A DNA stretch of 64,000 bases from SHXR01 sp046160305. GTDB taxonomy: Bacteria; Pseudomonadota; Gammaproteobacteria; Burkholderiales; SG8-39. The notes beneath the pieces were generated by a model. That model searched no databases. It had not been told where the DNA came from and saw only the letters and a list, made by a program, of their open reading frames with translations. The stretch covers positions 10,885 through 74,884 of the forward strand of contig JBJXGX010000160.1 of NCBI GenBank assembly GCA_046160305.1, given 5' to 3'. How positions within the stretch are numbered: position 1 is the first letter of the stretch; the number at the start of each line of letters is the position of its first letter. Made by a program: the position numbers and the translations under genes. This document shows positions 53,276 through 61,738 of the stretch, in pieces.

Positions 53276-54430
53276 ATGAATCCTTACCTCGACCACGACC
53301 TAGTGGCCTTATCCGAGCACGTCCGCCGATTTGCTACGGAGCGGATAGCACCGGGTTTTCAGGAGCGCGATCGCACGCGCACGCTTGATCGCACGCTGAT
53401 GCGCGCGATGGGTGAATTGGGATTGATCGCGCCGGAGTTGCCGGAACATTTTGGCGGGCAGGGGTTGGGATGCCTCGCGAGCGGCGTCATCGTCGAGGAG
53501 ATTTCGCGCGCGGATCTCAGCATGGCCTATGTTCAACTGCTGGGCTCGCTCAACGCGCAGATTCTCTCGCAGCACGGCAATCCCGACGTGACGCGCCCGT
53601 GGCTCGACCGCCTCACGCGCGGGGAAGCCCTGGTGGCACTGGCGCTTACTGAACCGCGAGGCGGATCGGATGCGGCCAATCTTCGCCTGAGGATGGAGCG
53701 GGTCGGCGACGAGTACGTATTGAACGGCGAGAAGACTTCGATCTCGGCCGCCGATCAGGCTGATGCCGCGGTTGTGTTCGGGCGCACGGGTGCCGCCGAC
53801 GCGGGCGCCCGCGGTGTCTCAGCGCTCCTGGTCCCGATGACACTTGCGGGTATCACGCGCAGCCGTTTTGATTGTCATGGGCAACGCGCGATTGGGCGTG
53901 GCTCGATATTTTTCGAGAACGTGCGGGTTCCGGCCGATCATCTGCTTGGTCGCGCCGGCGAGGGCTTCATGCAAGTCATGCAAGGCTTTGATTTCTCGCG
54001 CGCGCTCATCGGTCTGCAATGCCTCGCCGTGGCGAAGGTGAGTCTCGAGGAAACCTGGGCGTATGTGGCGGAGCGTCAGGCGTTCGGCAAGACGTTGTCG
54101 GCCTTTCAAGGCGTCTCGCATCCGCTCGCCGAATTTGAAACGCAGGTGGAAGCGGCCCGGCTGCTGTGCCTGCAGACGCTTTGGCTCAAGGATCGCGGTG
54201 CACCGCACACCGCCGAAGCCGCGATGTGCAAGTGGTGGGGGCCCAAACTCGCGTACGAGGCTGTTCAATCCTGTCTTCTCATGCACGGCCATGGCGGCTA
54301 CGACCGCGAGCTGCCCTTCGAGCAGCGCCTGCGTGATCTGCTCGGTTTTCATATCGGCGATGGCACCGCGCAGATCATGAAGACCATCATCGCTCGCCAG
54401 CGCGCGGGGCGTGCGGCGGTGCCGAACTAG
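53276..54430 (+). CDS. Acyl-CoA dehydrogenase
   Basis: 384 residues. 'ELGLIAPELPEHFGGQGLGCLASGVIVEEISRADLSMAYV', 'VALALTEPRGGSDAANLRLRMERVGDEYVLNGEKTSISAADQADAAVVFGR' (FAD and substrate site), 'IGRGSIFFENVRVPADHLLGRAGEGFMQVMQGFDFSRALIGLQCLA' and 'CLLMHGHGGYDRELPFEQRLRDLLGFHIGDGTAQIMKTIIAR' give a full ACAD. The catalytic base region near 'HIGDGTAQ' has Asp-Gly where Glu is common, close to cyclohexane-1-carboxyl-CoA dehydrogenase, which uses Asp. It is the last catabolic gene of the P450-led run. Confidence 0.9.
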   Translation: MNPYLDHDLVALSEHVRRFATERIAPGFQERDRTRTLDRTLMRAMGELGLIAPELPEHFGGQGLGCLASGVIVEEISRADLSMAYVQLLGSLNAQILSQHGNPDVTRPWLDRLTRGEALVALALTEPRGGSDAANLRLRMERVGDEYVLNGEKTSISAADQADAAVVFGRTGAADAGARGVSALLVPMTLAGITRSRFDCHGQRAIGRGSIFFENVRVPADHLLGRAGEGFMQVMQGFDFSRALIGLQCLAVAKVSLEETWAYVAERQAFGKTLSAFQGVSHPLAEFETQVEAARLLCLQTLWLKDRGAPHTAEAAMCKWWGPKLAYEAVQSCLLMHGHGGYDRELPFEQRLRDLLGFHIGDGTAQIMKTIIARQRAGRAAVPN

Positions 54431-54512
54431 TCACCGCGTCTTTCGTCACTGCAGCATCTCGCGGTCCGCATGTGCGCGATGCGCCGTTGATTCAACCGGC
54501 AGGAAGAACCGC

Positions 54513-55337
54513 GTGACGACACACGAAAATTCAGACGAGCGCGCGCTGCTGACGGTGGCAACCTACAATGTTCTGGCGACCGCCTACATTGGGCATGGCA
54601 TGTTTCCGCGCAGCGCGCCGGCGTTACTCGATCCGAGGCGCCGCCTTCCCGCGTGCGCGGCACATATCAAACGCCTCGACGCCGATGTGGTGTGTCTGCA
54701 GGAAGTTGAAGACGTCATGTATGCCGAAATCGATCGCTGTCTTGCACCGGTGGGGTATCGTGGCGCACTGACCAAAAAAGGCGGTGGCAAGCCTGACGGT
54801 TGTGCGGTGTTCGCGCGCGGGCCAAGAGTAGAGTTCGTCAAGGTCATGCGCGTTGACTACGACGACGCGGTGCCGGGGCAATCGCGATCAGGTCACATCG
54901 CACAACTGAGCGTCGTGAAACATGGCGGGCGATTGCTGGGAATCGCCAACACCCATTTGAAATGGGATCGGCCGGGCACGCCCAGCACACTTCGATTTGG
55001 TACGCGGCAGATGCGGCAATTGTTTGATGTGCGTCGCACGCTTGCACCTGAGTGCGCCGGATGGATCATTTGCGGCGACTTCAATGTCGTTGCGGAAGAT
55101 GAGGTCGCGTGCCTTCTTTTGGAAGCCGGATTCACCTATAGCCACGCCGGGTATCCGGATGCCGCGACCTGCAACGCGAATGGACGCGCGAGGATGATCG
55201 ATTTCATGTTTCATGATGCGTCACTGCGATCGACGCCGATTGCCCTGCCCCCGGTCGGCGACCAAACGCCATTGCCCGGCCCGGATGAACCCTCGGATCA
55301 TCTTGCAGTGGTCGCGCGGTTCCAGTGGGCGGCCTGA
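54513..55337 (+). CDS. Endonuclease/exonuclease/phosphatase (EEP) family protein
   Basis: 274 residues from GTG 54513 (AGGAAG 6 nt upstream). 'LTVATYNVLATAYIGHGMF' (metal Asn), 'DVVCLQEVEDVMYAEID' (metal Glu), 'GRLLGIANTHLKWD', 'WIICGDFNVVAEDEV' (Asp-x-Asn), 'RMIDFMFH' and 'DEPSDHLAVVARF' (Asp-His) complete the EEP site. The pattern with YNVLA recalls CCR4/nocturnin-like phosphodiesterases, here as a bacterial stand-alone form. Start chosen after the acyl-CoA dehydrogenase stop. Confidence 0.82.
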   Translation: MTTHENSDERALLTVATYNVLATAYIGHGMFPRSAPALLDPRRRLPACAAHIKRLDADVVCLQEVEDVMYAEIDRCLAPVGYRGALTKKGGGKPDGCAVFARGPRVEFVKVMRVDYDDAVPGQSRSGHIAQLSVVKHGGRLLGIANTHLKWDRPGTPSTLRFGTRQMRQLFDVRRTLAPECAGWIICGDFNVVAEDEVACLLLEAGFTYSHAGYPDAATCNANGRARMIDFMFHDASLRSTPIALPPVGDQTPLPGPDEPSDHLAVVARFQWAA

Positions 55338-55635
55338 CAGGGTGTTAGCGGCAAATGCGGAATTGTGTTGTGAGCGATCGATGGGGTGCGTGCGTAGGGT
55401 GGTCGTTTTGTCCGCGGCGCCATCCATTGGCATGCATCGGTCGCCGCGCCACCGCGTCCGCTGACCACCGGCATGGATCGGCAAGGCTGCGGCGCTGATG
55501 TGCTGTTGCGCACGGTCACCGAACGTCTCACGGCGCACGGACCGTGCTGCGTGGATCGACGGTCACCGCGGATACTTGACGCGTCTGCCGCAAACGCCGT
55601 TATGATTGAGGCGACATCCACCGTGGGAGCACGCC
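55338..55635. other. Intergenic region upstream of the CmcJ-like gene
   Basis: 298 bp with no convincing gene on either strand. Its downstream end carries the promoter-like elements at 55576-55606. CGGCGCACGG/CCGTGC-type short inverted stretches occur around 55530-55550. Confidence 0.5.
55576..55606 (+). promoter_or_regulatory. Promoter-like elements before the CmcJ-like gene
   Basis: TTGACG (55576-55581) and TATGAT (55601-55606) with a 19-bp spacer, longer than optimal; 29 bp separate the -10 from ATG 55636. Confidence 0.4.
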
Positions 55636-56472
55636 ATGCAGCTTGCCGCTGAACGTCCTTCGGCAGTTTCGATTCGCGCCAAGATGAACTATATCGTCGA
55701 CACCGGCACGCCGCCGGTGCGCTATATCGACTGGCCGGAGATGGCGCACAAGGAAATTGCGCCGACCTATGCGCTGCACGACGTTGTGATCCGCAACGGC
55801 CGACCTCTGCGCGACACCTTCAAGCTCGACTTGCATGGCTTCGTCTTCACCGATCATCACACCAGCATTCAGGATTTCACTGACGAGGCCGAGCGCAAGC
55901 ATGTGTATGACTCCGAGGTCGCCGGGTTGATCAAGCAACATTCCGGCGCCTCCGACGTTGTGGTGTTCGACCACACGATCCGCGTCGGGGATGAGAAGGT
56001 TCAGCTATCGACGGGCGCGCGGCCACCGGTAAAGGGCGTGCACAACGACTATACCGAGGCCTCGGCACCGCGGCGGCTGCGCGAGATCGTCGGCGACGCG
56101 GAGGCCGAGCGGCGCTTCAAGAAGCGTTGGGCGATCATCCAGGTTTGGCGACCGATCCGCGGCACGGTGATGGTCGATCCGCTCGGAATCTGCGACGGAC
56201 GCACGATCCCACAGAAGGGCTTCATCCTGGTGCAGCGGCGGTACAAGGAGCGCACCGGTGAGGTCTATCACATCGCCTACAATCCCGAGCACGCTTGGTA
56301 CTGGTTCCCGCGAATGGCGCGCAACGAAGCGATGGTGTTCAAGGTGTTCGACGCCGACACAAACGTGCCGACGCGCTTCACCGCACATTCGGCCTTCGAA
56401 GATCCTGACACGCCGCTCAACGCCCCGCCACGCGAAAGCATCGAGACCAGGACCTTCGCGTTCTGGGATTGA
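55636..56472 (+). CDS. CmcJ/NvfI family oxidoreductase
   Basis: 278 residues from ATG 55636. 'AKMNYIVDTGTPPVRYIDWP', 'FKLDLHGFVFTDHHTSIQDFTDEAE', 'VVVFDHTIR', 'PVKGVHNDYTEASAPRRLREIVGD' (H-x-D iron-site motif), 'RWAIIQVWRPIRGTVMVDPLGICD' (distal Arg/Trp block) and 'YWFPRMARNEAMVFKVFDAD' are typical of the CmcJ/NvfI/AsaB group. Known members include the cephamycin 7-alpha protein CmcJ and the fungal Fe/2-oxoglutarate enzyme NvfI. It stands alone after a promoter. The substrate is unknown. Confidence 0.82.
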   Translation: MQLAAERPSAVSIRAKMNYIVDTGTPPVRYIDWPEMAHKEIAPTYALHDVVIRNGRPLRDTFKLDLHGFVFTDHHTSIQDFTDEAERKHVYDSEVAGLIKQHSGASDVVVFDHTIRVGDEKVQLSTGARPPVKGVHNDYTEASAPRRLREIVGDAEAERRFKKRWAIIQVWRPIRGTVMVDPLGICDGRTIPQKGFILVQRRYKERTGEVYHIAYNPEHAWYWFPRMARNEAMVFKVFDADTNVPTRFTAHSAFEDPDTPLNAPPRESIETRTFAFWD

Positions 56473-56528
56473 GCAGCGCCGCCGAACGCGCGGGCTGGTG
56501 CGTAGGCAAGCAAGGGAAGGCGGCTGCG

Positions 56529-57207
56529 CTAACCTAGTCCCCAGGATTTCAGGTAGAAGCGTTTCATTGCCGCGAAAGGTCGGTCCTTGCCGGCGTGGCG
56601 CTTGAGCTTCTCCAAGATCCGCCGCTTCTTGTCATCCGTGAATTGGCCTTCCTGGGGTGTAAGGACCAGCGTCTCCAGTTCGTCGTAGTGGTTCCAGCGC
56701 AGCCGTAGCAACTCCGTACGGTTGAGGCCTAGAATCTCTTCAACCGCCTTGTGAGCACGCTTGGCTCGAGCAGACGTCCCTCTCGCGACGATCCAAACCT
56801 CTTCGGTCTCAGGGTCAGCCTTCCAGGCGAATAGCTGATCAGGATCCACCATGTAGGGATCAAGCAGGTTGGCGTTCTCGGCTGAAAGAAGTTTCCTTCT
56901 GGCAGCTCAAGGTGTAGTAGTCGTAACAGTACGCGAGCCACCAGTACTCGCTCTTGGGGCGGAAGTGTTCGACGTCGCCGTGCGCTACCGCCGCGGTATC
57001 TGCTTCGCAATAGGCGCACTTGTTGGACGAATCGAGCTTCAGCTGACCCTTGGCTTTCGGCCAAACCTGTCGAGCCTTGGGCTTGAAGTCCACAGTTCCG
57101 TTGTCGCTATAGTAGTACTCAAGCAGCTTCCCGAGTTTGGCTTCCAGCACCGTTCCGGTGAATCCGCCCAACAGATTTGCCGCCCGAGTGCGTTGAAGCT
57201 GAATCAC
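56529..57207 (-). pseudogene. ptuB: Frameshifted HNH endonuclease (PtuB/TIGR02646-like)
   Basis: The first part (57207 to about 56895) reads 'MIQLQRTRAANLL...NKCAYCEADTAAVAHGDVEHFRPKSEYWWLAYCYDYYTLSCQ': a CxxC pair and the HGDVEHFRPK HNH-type core of TIGR02646/PtuB nucleases. After SCQ the frame continues only a short way to a stop near 56860. The natural continuation (...SAENANLLDPYMVDPDQLFAWKA and the rest to 56529) is in another frame. The second Cys-rich segment expected after SCQ seems deleted. So at least a frameshift and probably a small deletion inactivate it. The start overlaps the ATPase stop as ATGA. Confidence 0.72.
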
Positions 57208-58532
57208 TTTTTGCCCTCCAATGACCCAAGCGCCGCGCGGAGCTTTCTGGCGGATACGGCCGGGCGATTGCCGTTCTTGGAGATGGAGGTCCTGATCTCC
57301 TTCAGCAGTGCAACCTGCTCTCGTGCATAACGAGGAACGGCATCCCAGTTCGGGGCGGCGCGCAGTGTTTTCTGCACGCTGAGCATTTGCTTCCTTTCCG
57401 ACGGCGTGAGTGCCGTCTTCTTGGTCCTCAGCTTGCGCACGACGGAGCGCGCCTGTTCGACCTCGACGGAGTCCATGGAAGCCAGTCCGAACATGGGGCT
57501 CATCAGCAGCTGATGCAGCATCATCTTGCGCGGCTCACCCACGAAGGGGATCAATGTCGGCCGCTGCTTGGTTCCTTCTCGTCGGATGACGTATAGCTCG
57601 CCTTCACAACTTTGCTGCGCAGTTAGGGCCGAATGCGTCGTGGCGATGAACTGGAAATTCGGCAATGTGTCCGAGAGGAAGTCGACGAGCTTCCTCCTCC
57701 ACACAGGGTGCAGATGAAGGTCGAGTTCATCGATCAGGAGCACTCCCCGCGTGTTGAGCGGGTCCTTTCGATCGGGGAAGGCCTCCGTGATGCGATAGAG
57801 GAGATCTCCGCACCATGCGGCCATGTTTTGGTATCCGTCTGAAAGCTGGTCAAGTGGAACCTCACCATCAACCGTCTTGAAGATCAGCTGCCTCTTTCTG
57901 CGATCGATTCGCGCGAACTCCATCGCTGGTAACAAGCGATCTAGCGCAAATTGCACAGCGGCAAGGGAAGTCCTGCCCTTTCGGTAGTCGAGATCCATCG
58001 CCCATTGCTCCGGCGAGTCGAGCGTGGCGTCGGTCGAGAACATGGTCGCCAGTGACTGGGCGCGCGACGAGCGGGGCATCTCGTCAAAGACAGCGGTCCT
58101 GGGTTTGCTCGAAGAAGGTCGCCTGGACACGCCGTAGCCGAGCACGAAATAGTTGCGGTCCGTGTGCGCGATCGCAGCATCCAACGCCTCAAGCGAAGAG
58201 CTGTTTCGATCGTAGATGGTTTTAAGGCGATCACCCCGGTTGATCACCAGGACAATCTCCCGAGGCGCGCCTTTGGCTGTGACGAGCGTGCCTTCGATAC
58301 GGAATTGCTTCGCGCCGTTTCGAATCCACGCATCGGGATCGCCAAGGAGGTCTGGCAGCGCTTCGCTCCCCGCCAACATCAGCGCAACAGCTCTGAGAAC
58401 GGAACTCTTGCCGCAGCCGTTCTCACCAAGGAGAAGGGTCTATCGTCGATTGCCCCCTTCGCCGGTACCGAAGTCAAGCGTGATCGACTCCATCGACCGG
58501 ACGTTGCTTAGTGCAATTCGCGAGAGAAACAT
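57204..58532 (-). pseudogene. ptuA: AAA ATPase of a Septu-like defence pair, interrupted by an amber codon
   Basis: From ATG 58532 the frame reads MFLSRIALSNVRSMESITLD... and meets TAG at 58442-58440 (codon 31), just before the Walker A strand LLLGENGCGKSSVLRAVALM. Beyond it the frame is open to 57204 (391 residues from an internal ATG at 58379, which would lack Walker A). It carries 'LSDGYQNMAAWCGDLLYRI' (signature), Walker B 'VLLIDELDLHLHPVWR' and the switch His in 'FIATTHSALTAQQ'. OLD/SMC-type ATPase with a downstream HNH gene, as in Septu (PtuAB). A sequencing error at the TAG cannot be excluded. Confidence 0.75.
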
Positions 58533-58724
58533 CGCTTCACCTCATTCTTCGGCCAATACGAGCCATCGTTAGCGGGCCTTGGCTCGCCCGCACCTGCGCT
58601 GCGCGTGACAGGTAGCCGGGTGAACGGTCCCGGCCGTCCGAATATTGACCGCCGGTGTTGATTTGGATTCCTCGAATTACTTGCCGTCGCCGCCGAACAT
58701 CCGAACGGGATTCGATTGCCGCTA

Positions 58725-58799
58725 TGGTCCCCCCGACAGGAATCGAACCTGTATCTAGCGCTTAGGAGGCGCTCGTTCTATCCATTGAACTACGGGGAG
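58725..58799 (-). tRNA. tRNA-Arg (anticodon CCT)
   Basis: Minus-strand acceptor CTCCCCG pairs with CGGGGGG (one G-T), discriminator A, CCA encoded at 58727-58725. Anticodon stem AGCGC/GCGCT encloses CTCCTAA, anticodon CCT. D arm with TTCAATGGATAGAA and T arm ACAGGTTCGATTCCTGT. The gene lies between a decayed defence locus and an IS cluster, typical of tRNA-associated variable regions. Confidence 0.95.
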
Positions 58800-58941
58800 A
58801 GGGGCACCTCGCATTATTCCATGACTCACCCGCTGGCCGACGAGTGTGCCAGTTCGCGCTCGCATACCGCTGCACCGGCACTTGGAAGGTTCCGAGTGCG
58901 TCGCAATTATTGAGGCGAGGCAGGAAGCCTAGTGTAGTGCG

Positions 58942-59625
58942 TCAATTAGAAGCGCTCTTATTCAGAACCGCGCGAGCACGGGTGACCTTGGCGAGGATGT
59001 CGCTGGCCTTGGCAGTCCAAATGAACGGTTTGGGTTTGGCATTGTGGGTGTCGATGTACTCATTGATGGCAGCCTTCAGTTCGGCCACGCTCTTGAATAC
59101 GCCGCGGCGGATGCGCTTGTCGGTGATGTCGCGGAAGAACCGCTCGACCATGTTGAGCCAGGAAGAACTGGTGGGTGTGAAGGGCATAGGAAAGCGCGGG
59201 TGCTCGAGGACCCAATCCTTGACCTTCTGGTGCTTGTGAGTGGCGTAGTTGTCCACGATCAGGTCCAGTGCTTTGTTCTTGGGCGTGTTGCGATCGATGG
59301 TTTTTAGAAAGCGCAGCCACTCCTGGTGCCGATGCAATGGATCGGTCATCGAGAGCACCTGACCGGTGAGCATGTTCAGGGCGGCGAACAGCGTGGTGAC
59401 GCCGTTGCGTTTGTAGTCATGCGTCACAGTGGTACCCCGCCCGCGCTTGAGTGGCAGGCCGGGCTGAGTGCGATCGAGCCCCTGAATTTGCGTCTTCTCA
59501 TCGCAGCACAACACCAGCCGTGCTCAGGGGGATCGAGGTACAGACCGACGATGTCCTGGAGCTTCTCGACGAAGTGCGGGTCGTTGGAGAGTTTGAAAGA
59601 CTCGACCCGATGGGGCTTGAGGCCC
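58942..59625 (-). pseudogene. IS630-family transposase relic, 3' part
   Basis: Carries 'GLKPHRVESFKLSNDPHFVEKLQDIVGLYLDPPEH' (59625-59520) and, in a shifted frame, 'LCCDEKTQIQGLDRTQPGLPLKRGRGTTVTHDYKRNG...LDLIVDNYATHKHQKVKDWV...FTPTSSSWLNMVERFFRDIT' to 58942: the DDE domain (CCDEK, VDNYATH, SSSWLNMVER). A base appears lost at about 59513-59525 between the two frames. The upstream half was separated by the IS4 element at 59626. Confidence 0.82.
59613..59625. repeat. Target-site duplication of the IS4 element, left
   Basis: GGGCTTGAGGCCC, repeated at 61123-61135. Taking out the element and one copy rejoins the IS630 reading frame (RIWGAQ-GLKPHRVES). Confidence 0.85.
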
Positions 59626-61122
59626 ACCCCTTTAAAGGTCATGCTCTCCCTGAGATAGTTGTTGCAACCTATTGAATTGTAATGCACCATCCCTCCCCGT
59701 CCATTCGAGACGGGAGGCCGGCTGTGATCGCAAACGAAGTTCTGGATCGCTTTGCCCAACAGACGCCGATGACGGTGATGGCACAGCTGGGGCTGCAGCA
59801 CGCCTTGGAGGCGCGCGGGATCGATGAGTTGTTTGAGAAGGAAAGCCGATCGCAATACACCCGCGAGTTGTTGTTCTCCACCACGGTGGAGCTGATGTCG
59901 TTGGTGGCGCTGGGACTGCGCCCTTCGGTGCACGCAGCGGCCAAGAGCATGAAGGCGTTGCCCGTGACGGTGCAAGCGCTGTACGGCAAGCTCAACCACA
60001 GCGAGCCTGAGGTGGTGCGCAAGCTGGTGAGCGGCAGCGCCGAGCGGCTCACGCCGGTGGCGCAAGCGCTGATCAAAAAGCAAGCGGCGACGGTCCGGGG
60101 GTATCGACTGCGCATTGTCGATGGCAATCATTTGCCGGCGAGCGAGAAGCGCTTGAAGCCGTTGCGCGCGTTTCGGGGCGCGGCGCTGCCGGGGCAATCG
60201 TTAGTGGTCTACGACCCGGATTTGCAGCTGGCGGTCGATGTGTTGCCCTGTGAGGATGCGCACACCCAAGAGCGGGTGCTGATGAGGACCATTGTCGAGA
60301 CGGCTGCCAAGGGGGATTTATGGATCGCCGATCGCAACTTCTGCACCAGTGGCATTCTGTGCGGATTGATCGGGCGCGGGGCGCATTTTCTGATTCGCGA
60401 ACATGGCAGAAATCCCAACCCGCGTGAGCTGACCGGGGCGCGCCGTGTCGGGCGAGTTCCGAGCGGAACGCTCTACGAACAGCGCGTTGGCCTTGAGGAT
60501 GAGCACGGTGTGTGTCATGCGCTGCGGCGGATCGAATTGCGCCTGAATGAGCCCACCGAGGATGGCGAGCAGTTGATCCGGTTGTTGACCAATGTGCCGG
60601 CCTCGCGCATGAAGGCGACGAAACTGGCTCAACTGTATCGGTGCCGCTGGCGCATCGAGAACCTGTTTCAGCGTTTGGAGTCGGTGTTGCACAGCGAGGT
60701 GCGCACCCTGGGGCATCCGCGTGCGGCGTTACTGGCCTTTGGCGTGGCGCTGCTCGCCTACAACGTACTGGCGTTGTTGCAAACAGCGGTGCGCACTCGG
60801 CATGCGCGCACTCTGGAGGAGGCGCAGATGGAACTCTCCTCTTATTACATTGCTACGGAGATCAAGGCCAACTACGCCGGCATGCTCATCGCGGTGGCCG
60901 CTTCGGTGTGGCGGCGCTACGAATCCTTGAGCACTAACGGGTTGGCGAAACTCCTGCTCGCCCTGTCGGCAAAGGTCGACCCACGGCAATTTCGCAGTTA
61001 TCCGCGCGGACCGAAGGTAGCGAAGAAAAAAGGCTACGTGTCCAAACAAGTTGCCCAACGCCATGTCGCTACCGCACGCGTTCTGGCATTGGGTCGCATA
61101 CCGAAATGACCTTTAAAGGGGT
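59626..61122 (+). mobile_element. Complete IS4-family insertion sequence
   Basis: 1497 bp bounded by 17-bp perfect terminal inverted repeats ACCCCTTTAAAGGTCAT (59626-59642) and its complement (61106-61122), with 13-bp direct repeats GGGCTTGAGGCCC outside. It encodes one transposase (59682-61109) and appears intact, so it may be active. It was inserted into an already damaged IS630 transposase gene. Confidence 0.9.
59682..61109 (+). CDS. IS4-family transposase
   Basis: 475 residues. DDE domain: first Asp in 'LRIVDGNHLPASEKRLKPLRAFRG', second Asp in 'GDLWIADRNFCTSGILCGL', and Glu in the family motif 'YRCRWRIENLFQRLESVLH' (Y-x2-R-x3-E). An N-terminal region 'VLDRFAQQTPMTVMAQLGLQHALE' and C-terminal 'RSYPRGPKVAKKKGYVSKQVAQRHVATARVL' resemble ISs of the IS4 superfamily. 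The frame is full length without lesions; the stop overlaps the right terminal repeat. Confidence 0.92.
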   Translation: MHHPSPSIRDGRPAVIANEVLDRFAQQTPMTVMAQLGLQHALEARGIDELFEKESRSQYTRELLFSTTVELMSLVALGLRPSVHAAAKSMKALPVTVQALYGKLNHSEPEVVRKLVSGSAERLTPVAQALIKKQAATVRGYRLRIVDGNHLPASEKRLKPLRAFRGAALPGQSLVVYDPDLQLAVDVLPCEDAHTQERVLMRTIVETAAKGDLWIADRNFCTSGILCGLIGRGAHFLIREHGRNPNPRELTGARRVGRVPSGTLYEQRVGLEDEHGVCHALRRIELRLNEPTEDGEQLIRLLTNVPASRMKATKLAQLYRCRWRIENLFQRLESVLHSEVRTLGHPRAALLAFGVALLAYNVLALLQTAVRTRHARTLEEAQMELSSYYIATEIKANYAGMLIAVAASVWRRYESLSTNGLAKLLLALSAKVDPRQFRSYPRGPKVAKKKGYVSKQVAQRHVATARVLALGRIPK

Positions 61123-61135
61123 GGGCTTGAGGCCC
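61123..61135. repeat. Target-site duplication of the IS4 element, right
   Basis: GGGCTTGAGGCCC, identical to 59613-59625. Confidence 0.85.
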
Positions 61136-61523
61136 TGGGCGCCCCAGATGCGGGCCACCGCGGAGGCGTTGGTGTCAAGGTGCTCGGCCAAGGTGCTCGG
61201 CCAAGGTGCGCGTACTCCAGTGCGTGGCCCCTGCAGGCGTTTCCTCGAGGGTGACGCGCACCACCTTCTCCACGTTAGCCGTAATGCGCGCGGTGCGCGG
61301 GCGCCCCGCGCGCGGCGTCGCGCAACAGGCCGTCCACGCCAACCGCCAGAAAGCGCGCTCGCCAGCGCGCCACGACGCGGCGCTCGGCACCCAGCTTGGC
61401 GGCGATATTCTTGTCCGACATGCCCTCTGCGGCCAGCAGCAGGATTCGCGCGCGCAACGGAACGCGCGCTTCGACCCGCTTGTCTTTTGCCGTGAGTCCT
61501 TTGCATACTGCGAAGAAGATCAT
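61136..61523 (-). pseudogene. IS630-family transposase relic, 5' part with two frameshifts
   Basis: From ATG 61523 'VPLRARILLLAAEGMSDKNIAAKLGAERRVVARWRARFLAVGVDGLLRDAARG' is the helix-turn-helix. The frame then shifts by one base to 'RPRTARITANVEKVVRVTLEETPAGATHWSTRTLAEHL', and shifts again because the 13-bp unit CAAGGTGCTCGGC is tandemly duplicated (61176-61201). The remaining 'TNASAVARIWGAQ' lies in the third frame. No terminal repeats of this IS were recognised, so its ends are uncertain. Confidence 0.78.
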
Positions 61524-61539
61524 GCCGCAATCTGAGGAG

Positions 61540-61738
61540 CAGTGCCATCCGCACCGCGACCGGCTGGATTGACGGACTCGGGCTGATCTATCGCACCGTT
61601 CGGGACGTCACCCGTGTCTTGGGTGGCAGAATCGATGCGCTTCTCCGAATGTTGGCGCCGACGCTCGATCCCAAAAAGCCGGATGATCAGGCCGATAGCC
61701 CGCAGAGGGCGGCACGAAAACGGTTTTTTGGTTTTACG
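61540..61738 (+). pseudogene. Fragment of an esterase/lipase-type alpha/beta hydrolase
   Basis: The + frame reads 'GWIDGLGLIYRTVRDVTRVLGGRIDALLRMLAPTLDPKKPDD' up to about 61730. This resembles the N-terminal cap of a family of bacterial esterases (..GLVYRSVRGVTRLVGGGIDALL..). No start, catalytic box or downstream remainder is present. It lies directly next to the IS630 relic and probably was cut by it. Similarity is recalled, not searched. Confidence 0.35.

Noticed and set aside
58164..58511. A + strand frame opposite the ATPase N-terminus
   Set aside because: The minus strand carries Walker A in the conceptual frame; the + frame is a shadow.
56529..58532. A retron (reverse transcriptase with ATPase/HNH effectors)
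   Set aside because: PtuA/PtuB-like effectors also occur with retrons, but no reverse transcriptase motif or msr/msd-like structure was found nearby.
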